DNA of 7,878 nucleotides from DATMYQ01 sp035560935 (GTDB lineage: Bacteria > Bacillota > Negativicutes > Sporomusales > Sporomusaceae): NCBI GenBank assembly GCA_035560935.1, contig DATMYQ010000209.1, positions 1 to 7,878 on the forward strand, in the 5' to 3' direction. The stretch's first letter is position 1, and every line of letters begins with the position of its first letter. The position numbers and the translations under genes were made by a program. This document shows, piece after piece, positions 1 through 5,296 of the stretch. The notes under the pieces were generated by a model. The model did no database searches, had not been told where the DNA came from, and was given only the letters and a program-made list of their open reading frames with translations.

Positions 1-97
1 CAACCGGATCCCGTTTTTTTTGCGGACAAAATTTGCATCAAGAAAACAAAGAAAAAGACGGTTGGGAATAGTCTGAAAAGCAGGTTTTTTGCATATG

Positions 98-111
98 TTC
101 GTGAATACGAA
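98..111. repeat. short inverted repeat upstream of the chemoreceptor gene
   Basis: TTCGT (98-102), spacer GAAT and ACGAA (107-111) form a 14-bp dyad about 150 bases before the likely chemoreceptor start. It could be an operator or chance. I found no convincing sigma-A or sigma-28 promoter in 1-160. The run of eight T at 14-21, right after GGATCCCG, may be the tail of a terminator for a gene left of the window, but its left arm is not visible. Confidence 0.25.
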
Positions 112-252
112 TCGGTAGGGAAGAAAATGGCTGACTGTTCACAGTGGTGGAGATAAAATAATGGGACCTCAATGGAGAAGGGATTGGAAAAGAAAAGAAC
201 CAGTGACCGGAAGGAAGAGGCGATCGCGTTGCACGAAGAAACGAAAAAAGGG

Positions 253-257
253 GGAGG
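253..257 (+). promoter_or_regulatory. Shine-Dalgarno deciding the chemoreceptor start
   Basis: GGAGG at 253-257, in a run of five G before AGG, lies 5 nt before the ATG at 263 and only 2 nt before the ATG at 260. This favours 263. A competing in-frame ATG at 161 has its own reasonable site, GGTGGAG at 146-152 with an 8-nt spacer, so the long form cannot be excluded. Confidence 0.6.
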
Positions 258-262
258 CCATG

Positions 263-1981
263 ATGGAAAACTGGTTTGCGAATCTGAAAATGGCGCATAA
301 ACAGGGAGTACTGATTTTAATTGCTGCCTTGGCGCTTTGTGCAGTGGGCTTTATGGGTTATTTCTACCTGCGGCAGGCCAATGAGGCGATGGATCTGCTG
401 TATGACGAGCGTCTGATTCCGGTTAAAATGCTGACCGAAAATAGATCTTATGCGCGCGGGATCAACGGCGCAATATTGGAACTCATGCTGACCACTGATG
501 ATAAGCGCAATAAGGAATTAAAAGATTATATTGACGATCGGACAAAAATGGCGACCAATAATCTGACGCAAGTAGGAAAAATGAAACTGGATACCAACGC
601 AGCGCAGCAGTTGGCTAACACACTGACGCTGCAGCTCCAGTACCGGGAAGCGCGAACGCAGGTGATTGAACTGGCGATGCAGAATAAAAATGCGGAGGCA
701 TATGTTCTTTACACGGCTCAGGTGGCGGAACTGGCCAATCAGTATACCGATGCTTTGCGGGATTTGGGTAATTATTTTGCGAAGTTGTCCGAACAGGCCA
801 ATCAGGAAAATGCTGTACTGTTTGACCGGGCGATAAAATTTACACTGGCCATTATTGTCGGCGCAGTCTGCGTGATTATACTGACCGGCTGGCTGATCAC
901 GAGGGCCATTACCCGCCCGCTGCGGCAGTCGGTGCATACCTGCAAAACGTTGGCGGCCGGTGATTTCCGCGACAACGGTCAGCAAATGGATCGGCGGGAC
1001 GAGGTGGGGCAAATGGTGGTTGCTCTGGATACGGTAAGAGGCAATTTGCAGTTGTTGTTGCAGAAAATTGTGGAGTCGGCGGAGCAAGTGGCCGCCTCCA
1101 GTGAAGAACTGACGGCCAGCGCCGAACAGTCTTCGCAGGCGACACAGCAAATTGCTACGGCGATCACTGAGGTGGCTGAAGGAGCCGGTAAACAGCTGGC
1201 GGCGTCCGACGATGCGGCGCGTGCTGTGCGGAATATGTCAGACAGCCTGGAAATGGTGGCCGAGAACTCGAACCAGGTAGCCGCTCATTCGGCACAGGCC
1301 GCCGATAAAGCGCAGGTTGGCGGCCAGGCGGTGGCGAAAGCCGTCAGCCAGATTGGCCAAATTGAACATACGGTGAATCGCTCCGCCGAAGTGGTGATCA
1401 AACTGGGCGAACGGTCCAAAGAAATCGGCCAGATCGTGGACACCATATCCGGTATCGCCGGACAAACCAATCTGCTGGCGCTTAATGCTGCCATCGAAGC
1501 GGCGCGTGCCGGTGAACAGGGGCGGGGGTTTGCCGTGGTGGCCGAGGAAGTGCGCAAATTGGCAGAGCAGTCTCAGGAAGCGGCCAAAAAAATTGCCCAG
1601 CTCATTGAAGAAATCCAGCGTGACACCGATCAGGCGGTTACCGCCATGAGTAATGGAACGCGGGAAGTGAAAATCGGTGCGGAAGTGGTCAACGCCGCCG
1701 GGCTGGCTTTCGGCGAAATTGCGCAACTGGTGCTGCAGGTGTCGGGTCAGGTTCAGGAAAGTACCGCAGCCTTTAAGGAATTGTCGGGGAACAGTCAGAA
1801 AATCGTCGGTTCGGTTCAAAGCATCGAAAGACTCAGCAAAAACACAGCGGGCGAATCACAGAGCGTGTCGGCAGCCGCGCAGGAACAACTGGCTTCGATA
1901 GAGGAAATTGCCAGCGCCAGTGAAGCATTGGCGAAGCTATCACAGGAACTCCAAACCGAGGTGGCGAAATTCCGGATCTGA
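263..1981 (+). CDS. methyl-accepting chemotaxis protein (4HB-like sensor, HAMP, MCP signal domain)
   Basis: This is a transmembrane chemoreceptor that controls CheA through CheW at the cell pole, so it should tune flagellar or other motility to an unknown ligand. From the ATG at 263 it has 572 residues. The order is a short cytoplasmic start, TM1 at about 16-36, an extracytoplasmic helical region at about 37-191 (its length and helical character fit a 4HB_MCP sensor), TM2 at about 193-213, HAMP at about 214-266 and a long coiled-coil signalling domain to the end. The diagnostic hairpin tip is at about 388-435 and contains QTNLLALNAAIEAARAGE and GRGFAVVAEEVRKLAEQS. There is no C-terminal CheR/CheB-tethering pentapeptide; the protein ends KFRI. 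An in-frame ATG at 161 would add a very basic 34-residue N-terminus ahead of TM1, which I think is untranslated leader. The ligand cannot be predicted. No other chemotaxis gene is in the window, so it looks like a stand-alone receptor gene. Confidence 0.95.
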   Translation: MENWFANLKMAHKQGVLILIAALALCAVGFMGYFYLRQANEAMDLLYDERLIPVKMLTENRSYARGINGAILELMLTTDDKRNKELKDYIDDRTKMATNNLTQVGKMKLDTNAAQQLANTLTLQLQYREARTQVIELAMQNKNAEAYVLYTAQVAELANQYTDALRDLGNYFAKLSEQANQENAVLFDRAIKFTLAIIVGAVCVIILTGWLITRAITRPLRQSVHTCKTLAAGDFRDNGQQMDRRDEVGQMVVALDTVRGNLQLLLQKIVESAEQVAASSEELTASAEQSSQATQQIATAITEVAEGAGKQLAASDDAARAVRNMSDSLEMVAENSNQVAAHSAQAADKAQVGGQAVAKAVSQIGQIEHTVNRSAEVVIKLGERSKEIGQIVDTISGIAGQTNLLALNAAIEAARAGEQGRGFAVVAEEVRKLAEQSQEAAKKIAQLIEEIQRDTDQAVTAMSNGTREVKIGAEVVNAAGLAFGEIAQLVLQVSGQVQESTAAFKELSGNSQKIVGSVQSIERLSKNTAGESQSVSAAAQEQLASIEEIASASEALAKLSQELQTEVAKFRI

Positions 1982-2009
1982 GTTTGTCGCTTTTGACGGT
2001 GAAATATTA

Positions 2010-2039
2010 CAGGGACGTGCCCGTTTGGGCACGTCCCTG
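2010..2039. terminator. perfect 13-bp hairpin between convergent genes
   Basis: CAGGGACGTGCCC (2010-2022), loop GTTT and GGGCACGTCCCTG (2027-2039) pair without mismatch. It sits 28 nt after the chemoreceptor stop and 17 nt beyond the stop of the minus-strand small gene, so it is placed to end both transcripts. Neither side carries a real T-run (CTATCG on plus, TAATATTT on minus). It may therefore be a weak or factor-assisted terminator, an mRNA-stabilising structure, or one copy of a dispersed palindromic repeat. Confidence 0.55.
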
Positions 2040-2056
2040 CTATCGTGGCGGTTTGC

Positions 2057-2281
2057 TTAAACCCCTATATTCAACACACTGTCTTTGCCCGGTGGCGAAG
2101 ATTTTAGCTGCTTGTTCAACACGGCTTTGAATGTTTTCTTTGGGGGAGTATATTCATCAGAATGCTTTTGATCATCGCGGTCAAGAAGATCAATGCGTCG
2201 GATGCGTCGGACAGGATTAACGCCTGGAACTCCGGTAACTTTGAACATGGTCACTGCAGGAACGCCGGTGATGTTGAACAT
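2057..2281 (-). CDS. small unrecognised protein, 74 aa, with duplicated N-terminus
   Basis: I do not recognise this gene with certainty. Support that it is real: an ATG at 2281 (reading leftwards), AGGAGG 9 nt upstream, and a good minus-strand promoter at 2328-2356. The protein has 74 residues with no membrane segment and no cysteine. It has an N-terminal 11-residue near-repeat (MFNITGVPAVT then MFKVTGVPGVN), then a basic patch VRRIRRID, an acidic/polar middle, a helix-like FKAVLNKQL and a low-complexity tail. A GTG at 2287 is too close to the Shine-Dalgarno. The second repeat begins with its own ATG (2248) and may be the ancestral start. It is convergent with the chemoreceptor and divergent from the Asp23-like gene. 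The FKAVLNKQL segment faintly recalls small flagellar-operon proteins, but I would not assign that function. Confidence 0.65.
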   Translation of the reverse strand: MFNITGVPAVTMFKVTGVPGVNPVRRIRRIDLLDRDDQKHSDEYTPPKKTFKAVLNKQLKSSPPGKDSVLNIGV

Positions 2282-2287
2282 GGTCAC
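2241..2287. repeat. 33-bp tandem duplication spanning a start codon
   Basis: TTGAACATGGTCAC occurs at 2241-2254 and again at 2274-2287, exactly 33 bases apart. The intervening bases also correspond (CTCCGGTAACT before the first copy versus CGCCGGTGATG before the second). On the minus strand this is an in-frame 11-codon duplication at the start of the small gene, and it copied the GTGACCATG start context. The divergence inside the unit is mostly silent or conservative. Confidence 0.8.
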
Positions 2288-2327
2288 CGCCCTCCTTCCG
2301 CTGGCGAAACTCTTTACTTCTAACTAT

Positions 2328-2356
2328 ATTATACCACGTTTTCGCATCATTGAAAA
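2328..2356 (-). promoter_or_regulatory. promoter of the small minus-strand gene
   Basis: Read on the minus strand: TTTTCA (2356-2351), a 17-nt spacer, then TATAAT (2333-2328) preceded by TGG, which makes an extended -10. The -35 matches four of six consensus bases and the -10 all six. The expected transcript start near 2321 leaves about a 40-nt leader containing AGGAGG. Confidence 0.7.
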
Positions 2357-2365
2357 AAGGTTTGA

Positions 2366-2380
2366 ATTCTCCAAGAGAAT
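2366..2380. repeat. 15-bp dyad in the divergent intergenic region
   Basis: ATTCTC (2366-2371), CAA, then GAGAAT (2375-2380). It lies 9 bp upstream of the -35 of the minus-strand promoter and about 95 bp before the Asp23-like start, a position suited to a regulator of either gene. I could not find a convincing plus-strand promoter for the Asp23-like gene in 2282-2473. Confidence 0.3.
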
Positions 2381-2473
2381 CTAAAGAAAAGGGTAATGGC
2401 AGGGATTTGGATGATCGCTGCCGAAAAGGTAACCAGTCAGGAAATGAATTCACCGGGGAAGGGAGGGTGTTCT

Positions 2474-2869
2474 ATGGATGAAATAGAAAAAATCACTCTG
2501 AGAGATGAGGTTTTCATCGATTTGGCCCGGGCGGCCATGGTACGGGTGAACAATTTGGCGGAAAAACTTTCGGCAACGGGCGTGACCGGATTCCTGCGGG
2601 TAGTACTGGGGCGCAACACCCCGGAAATCACCGTACAACAGCAGGCGGGCGATGAAGAAACGGAAACACCGGGACGGGTGACTTATGGTTTGAAAATTGC
2701 CGTATATTATGGTTCCAGCATTCCGGAGACCGTACGGCATTTGCGGCAAGCCATCACTGAAGAAGTGGAAAGCATTACCGGTTATCAGGTGGAGCGGATC
2801 GATGTTTTGGTGGAGCGGTGGGCGCACTATAACAGCGAAGTGACGGAAGAAACATCTGTGGAACCATGA
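2474..2869 (+). CDS. Asp23/Gls24 family envelope stress response protein
   Basis: This is a 131-residue soluble protein of the Asp23/Gls24 (DUF322) family, whose members are linked to cell-envelope or alkaline stress and in some Firmicutes are held at the membrane by partner proteins. Family-like features are the early ITLRDEVFIDLARAAMVRV segment, the GV(T)GFLRVVLG strand, the GLKIAVYYGSSIPETVRHLR core (about 72-91) and the closing TGYQVERIDVLVE strand (about 102-114). The start is the ATG at 2474, with GGGAGGG 6 nt upstream. An in-frame ATG at 2396 lacks a comparable site and would add residues unlike the family. The family usually comes with other small membrane genes; here it stands alone, followed after 79 nt by the tRNA promoter with no obvious terminator between. 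I am confident of the family, but the physiological role is not determined by sequence. Confidence 0.85.
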   Translation: MDEIEKITLRDEVFIDLARAAMVRVNNLAEKLSATGVTGFLRVVLGRNTPEITVQQQAGDEETETPGRVTYGLKIAVYYGSSIPETVRHLRQAITEEVESITGYQVERIDVLVERWAHYNSEVTEETSVEP

Positions 2870-2948
2870 TGTGAGGGAAGTCCCCAGAACGCTTTGTGCG
2901 ATATTGGATGTGCATTTTCGGCTGCGAAAAAAACTGCCTGATACTTTA

Positions 2949-2978
2949 TTGACAAATCCCTGAAAGGTTTGGTATACT
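2949..2978 (+). promoter_or_regulatory. strong promoter of the tRNA-Ser pair
   Basis: TTGACA (2949-2954), an 18-nt spacer and TATACT (2973-2978), with TGG just before the -10 giving an extended -10. Transcription should start about 10 nt ahead of the first tRNA. This is the best consensus promoter in the left half of the window. Confidence 0.85.
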
Positions 2979-2996
2979 ATTCAATGTGCCGGACAC

Positions 2997-3085
2997 GGAG
3001 GGGTGTCCGAGTGGTTTATGGAGCTGGTCTTGAAAACCAGTGATCCCGCAAGGGACCGTGGGTTCGAATCCCACCCCCTCCGCCA
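2997..3085 (+). tRNA. tRNA-Ser(UGA)
   Basis: This is a class II tRNA of 89 nt including the encoded CCA. The acceptor arms GGAGGGG (2997-3003) and CCCCTCC (3075-3081) pair fully, followed by G and CCA. The anticodon stem CTGGT (3024-3028) / ACCAG (3036-3040) encloses the loop CTTGAAA, with anticodon TGA at 3031-3033. The T arm is GTGGG-TTCGAAT-CCCAC (3058-3074). A long variable arm with TCCC..GGGA pairing is present, as expected for serine. It should decode UCA and probably other UCN codons. Confidence 0.97.
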
Positions 3086-3149
3086 TCTATTTCGCGCTAC
3101 GGCGATGGCGAGCAAGAACAAAAGAATAGTTTGTTTGTTTTTCAATCGC

Positions 3150-3240
3150 GGAGTGGTACTCAAGTGGCTGAAGAGGACGGTTTGCTAAATCGTTAGGGGA
3201 TGCAAGTCCCGCCAGGGTTCAAATCCCTGCCACTCCGCCA
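3150..3240 (+). tRNA. tRNA-Ser(GCU)
   Basis: This is a class II tRNA of 91 nt including CCA. The acceptor arms GGAGTGG (3150-3156) and CCACTCC (3230-3236) pair, followed by G and CCA. The anticodon stem ACGGT (3177-3181) / ATCGT (3189-3193), with one G-U pair, holds the loop TTGCTAA, with anticodon GCT at 3184-3186. The T arm has AGGG-TTCAAAT-CCCT. It reads AGC/AGU. It follows tRNA-Ser(UGA) after 64 nt with no separate promoter or clear terminator, so the two serine tRNAs are probably processed from one transcript. Confidence 0.97.
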
Positions 3241-3254
3241 ATTACAAAAGTTAG

Positions 3255-3285
3255 AGGACTTTGGATAATTATCCAAAGTCCTTTT
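3255..3285. terminator. palindromic terminator after the tRNA pair
   Basis: AGGACTTTGGATAA (3255-3268) is followed directly by its exact reverse complement (3269-3282) and then a short T-run ending at 3285. It lies 15 nt after the second tRNA. On the minus strand CTAACTTTTG follows, so it may also stop the acyltransferase transcript coming from the right. The stretch from here to 3408 shows nothing else I can interpret. Confidence 0.8.
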
Positions 3286-3408
3286 AGTGTTATCTGTGAG
3301 GTGTTATAAGGTCAATTTCAACTAATAATATCCTGCGAGCCGGAAAATGTTTTTAAAAAGTTGTATTGCAGATATTGAAAGCTACTATACCGGGGAAATA
3401 GCGTATGG

Positions 3409-4572
3409 TTAAGTTTGTTTTGAGGTCAGGAGCTTCAAAAAACTGTTCAGCAAAAGAGCCAGCAGATAGGATAACAGTACCGAACAACCGGCAACCGCAA
3501 TAAACTTGATCAGAGAGGCAATCAGGAATGGTTGTACCAGATAAGCCAATGGTAATACAATTAATTGATGGATGAAATAAATTTGATACGAGTTATTACA
3601 CCACTGGGTAATAACTGGGGATGCGGGACGATTAAAAAAGCGTTGAAAGGCGCTCATAAGGAAAAAAAACATCGACAGGCAAAAAAATGAATGAAGTAAG
3701 GCGTAGATTGCTTTGGTGGCCGGTGTTGAAAAAACGGGAATGGAAACGCGGTAAGCGAGGAATGCCATTAGTGTTACTACAGCAGCGCTCAGCCAGAATT
3801 GGAAATGAGGAATGTACCCACCGGCACTGTAAAACCAGCGGCAACGCCAGGCAAAGCAGCCGCAGGCGAAATATGCGGCATACTCCAGTAAGCGGGAAGG
3901 TTGAAAAGCAACAATATACAGGTTGTTTATCCAGGCATCCCTTGAAGTAACCATCATGGCGCCAAAGATGGTTATAGCGCAAAATACGCATAAAGAGAAA
4001 AATAAAAACAATGAAGGCCGCACCGGTTCCGAGTGGGGTTGCAATAAGGATGGCCTGCAATAACAAAGTATCGTCAGAAAAAGATAAAACCATGCCAAAA
4101 GACCTAGGAACCAAAAATGAGACTGATCAAATATTTGCGGTTGGAAAAACATGTTCGGCCAGAATTGAAAAAAAGGCGGCGCGGGGGGACGACTAAAGAA
4201 AGTCATATACCTAAACAGGGGAGCCAGCAATAAAACACCGCCTATCCATGGTAGGACAATGCGCAGCAATTTACTTTTCCAAAAATGGGATACACTATGA
4301 CGGTTTAGGGAAAGCAGTCCAAAATAACCGGCGACAAAAAACATGACCGGCATCATAAAAATATCGTTTGCGCAGACGAACCAGTCAAAGATTGAATTTC
4401 GCTGTGTGTCAGCAACGTACCACCATTTGGATGCCAAAATCCCATAACCGATAGCAACGTGGTGGAGGATGACCCAGAAAATGACAGCGCCACGCAAATG
4501 ATCCAAAAAATAAAAACGTTCACTTTTTGGAATGGCCTTTAGGGGAACTGATTCAGACAATGAGTCACTCAA
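3409..4572 (-). CDS. acyltransferase-3 family integral membrane protein
   Basis: The 387-residue protein fits the acyltransferase 3 family (OafA/OpgC-like), membrane enzymes that transfer acyl groups, often acetyl or succinyl, to sugars of surface polymers, antibiotics or other extracytoplasmic molecules. Visible features are the N-terminal RFYFLDHLRGAVIFWVILHH (about 19-38, with the family's R-x10-H type spacing), RIVLPW at about 104-109, SHFWFLGLLAW at about 151-161, a late SYQIYFIHQ at about 328-336, and about ten hydrophobic membrane segments. The start is TTG at 4572, supported by AAGGAGG 8 nt upstream. It follows the MarR gene on the same strand after 53 nt with no separate strong promoter, so it is probably the regulated partner of that gene. 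The acyl donor and acceptor cannot be told. It is visibly more A+T rich than the desulfurase operon, partly because it is rich in Phe. Confidence 0.85.
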   Translation of the reverse strand: MSDSLSESVPLKAIPKSERFYFLDHLRGAVIFWVILHHVAIGYGILASKWWYVADTQRNSIFDWFVCANDIFMMPVMFFVAGYFGLLSLNRHSVSHFWKSKLLRIVLPWIGGVLLLAPLFRYMTFFSRPPAPPFFQFWPNMFFQPQIFDQSHFWFLGLLAWFYLFLTILCYCRPSLLQPHSEPVRPSLFLFFSLCVFCAITIFGAMMVTSRDAWINNLYIVAFQPSRLLEYAAYFACGCFAWRCRWFYSAGGYIPHFQFWLSAAVVTLMAFLAYRVSIPVFSTPATKAIYALLHSFFCLSMFFFLMSAFQRFFNRPASPVITQWCNNSYQIYFIHQLIVLPLAYLVQPFLIASLIKFIAVAGCSVLLSYLLALLLNSFLKLLTSKQT

Positions 4573-4580
4573 AGAAAAAA

Positions 4581-4587
4581 CCTCCTT
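4581..4587 (-). promoter_or_regulatory. Shine-Dalgarno supporting a TTG start
   Basis: AAGGAGG on the minus strand lies 8 nt before TTG at 4572-4570. The near-perfect site justifies the rare initiation codon. No ATG in frame gives a full-length family N-terminus. Confidence 0.7.
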
Positions 4588-4625
4588 AAAGTCGTAGTTT
4601 TTAGGTTTAATATTGAATACATCAA

Positions 4626-5111
4626 TTATTCGGTGAGCGATCCCTTAGTGGTTTTTTCCTGGGAGAAAACAGCCTGTAAGGCTCTGCTGAACAGCAGGAT
4701 TCCCTCTAAAGACGATTGGCGTTTCTCTTCGGGGATGGCCTCGATGATCGCCTCGAAATAACGATGCGAAGTTTGCTGAATTTCTTGATATGTTTTTTCC
4801 CCGGATTCGGTCAATTGGATTTCCACGTAGCGGCGGTCACGGGGATTGGAAGCTCGTTGCAGATAGCCTTTGTTGACTAAGTCATCTACGGTTCGGCTGA
4901 TGGCACTTTTACTGACATTGAGTCGGCTGGAAAGCTCGTTTACGGAGATATTCTGTTTTTGCGCCGTTTCCCAAATTACATGGCATTGCGCGTAAGTACA
5001 GTCATAGCAAAAGGCTTTTTTACCTTCAATGATTCCCAGACTTCGCATGAAAATTTTGAATGTGTTCCTTATAACAGTAATATTATCGGATTCTTGCAGC
5101 AAATAGTTCAC
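4626..5111 (-). CDS. MarR family transcriptional regulator with Cys-rich N-terminal half
   Basis: The 161-residue dimeric winged-helix repressor or activator fits the MarR family. After an N-terminal helix comes FCYDCTYAQCHVIWE (34-48), then the helix-turn-helix ISVNELSSRLNVSKSAISRT (about 55-74) and the wing with NPRDRRYVEIQLTESG (about 89-104), closing with C-terminal dimerisation helices. C35, C38, C43 and H44 are clustered in the helix preceding the DNA-binding domain; similar Cys-bearing QCH motifs are familiar in Firmicute MarR proteins, so a thiol, metal or arsenical signal is plausible but unproven. The start is GTG at 5111. Its ribosome-binding site is weak (GAAAG), and the next ATG is 22 codons on and would remove the first helix. 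It is first in a unit with the acyltransferase gene and divergent from the cysteine desulfurase operon. Autoregulation through the shared 5112-5296 region is likely. Confidence 0.88.
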   Translation of the reverse strand: MNYLLQESDNITVIRNTFKIFMRSLGIIEGKKAFCYDCTYAQCHVIWETAQKQNISVNELSSRLNVSKSAISRTVDDLVNKGYLQRASNPRDRRYVEIQLTESGEKTYQEIQQTSHRYFEAIIEAIPEEKRQSSLEGILLFSRALQAVFSQEKTTKGSLTE

Positions 5112-5158
5112 CTAACTTTCTACAAACTTTCCACAGACTTATGTTGAGAAAATTGCTA

Positions 5159-5170
5159 ATCGTTGACGAT
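5159..5170. promoter_or_regulatory. candidate operator dyad over the desulfurase -35 box
   Basis: ATCGT (5159-5163), TG, then ACGAT (5166-5170). It overlaps the -35 TTGACG of the plus-strand promoter and lies in the leader of the MarR transcript. The GTTGAC core recurs at 5162 and 5171, and a partial GTTGA occurs at 5179, giving a cluster of spaced direct repeats. It is a candidate site for the MarR protein. The evidence is only position and symmetry. Confidence 0.35.
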
Positions 5171-5191
5171 GTTGACAGTTGATGCTACAAT
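5163..5191 (+). promoter_or_regulatory. promoter of the cysteine desulfurase operon
   Basis: TTGACG (5163-5168), a 17-nt spacer, TACAAT (5186-5191): five of six matches in each box. The predicted start near 5198 gives a leader of roughly 100 nt before the ATG at 5297. I see no terminator-antiterminator pair in the leader. Confidence 0.7.
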
Positions 5192-5213
5192 TCAATTATA
5201 CATAGAAAATTGT
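5187..5213. promoter_or_regulatory. ACAATT/AATTGT dyad across both promoters
   Basis: ACAATT (5187-5192) and its complement AATTGT (5208-5213), 15 bp apart, bracket the minus-strand -10 box and overlap the plus-strand -10 box. A protein bound here could control both directions. It could also be chance symmetry in an A+T-rich stretch. Confidence 0.3.
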
Positions 5214-5223
5214 ACTGTGTAAA
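5195..5223 (-). promoter_or_regulatory. promoter of the marR-acyltransferase unit
   Basis: On the minus strand: TTTACA (5223-5218), a 17-nt spacer, TATAAT (5200-5195): five and six matches. It gives a leader of about 75 nt before GTG 5111. Its -10 is only 3 bp from the -10 of the opposing promoter, so the two RNA polymerase footprints collide. Confidence 0.75.
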
Positions 5224-5296
5224 TAAGGGCCTAAAAGAGAAGAGTTTCAAGGTTTCATGCTACTGCAGGGCAAAAACAGGCGTAAGGCGGTTGGTG

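Noticed and set aside
518..1819. Long minus-strand open frames (up to 210 residues) inside the chemoreceptor gene
   Set aside because: They are shadows of a strong coding frame. Composition is biased, there is no ribosome-binding site, and they match no family I know.
2159..2215. CRISPR-like or other array from repeated TGCGTCGGA units
   Set aside because: There are only two adjacent 9-bp copies, encoding RRI-RRI in the small gene, with no spacer structure.
2359..2398. Sigma-B-like promoter (GTTT ... GGGTAA) for the Asp23-like gene
   Set aside because: The spacing between boxes is about 25 nt, far too long for that consensus.
2915..2930. TTTTCG-GCTG-CGAAAA hairpin as terminator of the Asp23-like gene
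   Set aside because: It has only six mostly A-T pairs and no following T-run.
3086..3149. Terminator or second promoter between the two tRNAs
   Set aside because: Only a weak TCGC/GCGA pairing and scattered T residues, and no -35/-10 pair. The simplest reading is co-transcription.
2981..3188. Open frames on both strands across the tRNA-Ser gene, with a GWDSNPRS-like peptide on minus
   Set aside because: This is the well-known artefact of translating a tRNA T arm. The region is explained fully by tRNA-Ser(UGA).
3215..3285. Attachment site for an integrated element at the tRNA-Ser(GCU) 3' end
   Set aside because: I found no second copy of the tRNA 3' end in the window, and no integrase or phage gene.
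3632..4196. Open frames on both strands within the acyltransferase gene
   Set aside because: They are in other frames of a gene with clear membrane segments and family motifs, and lack ribosome-binding sites.
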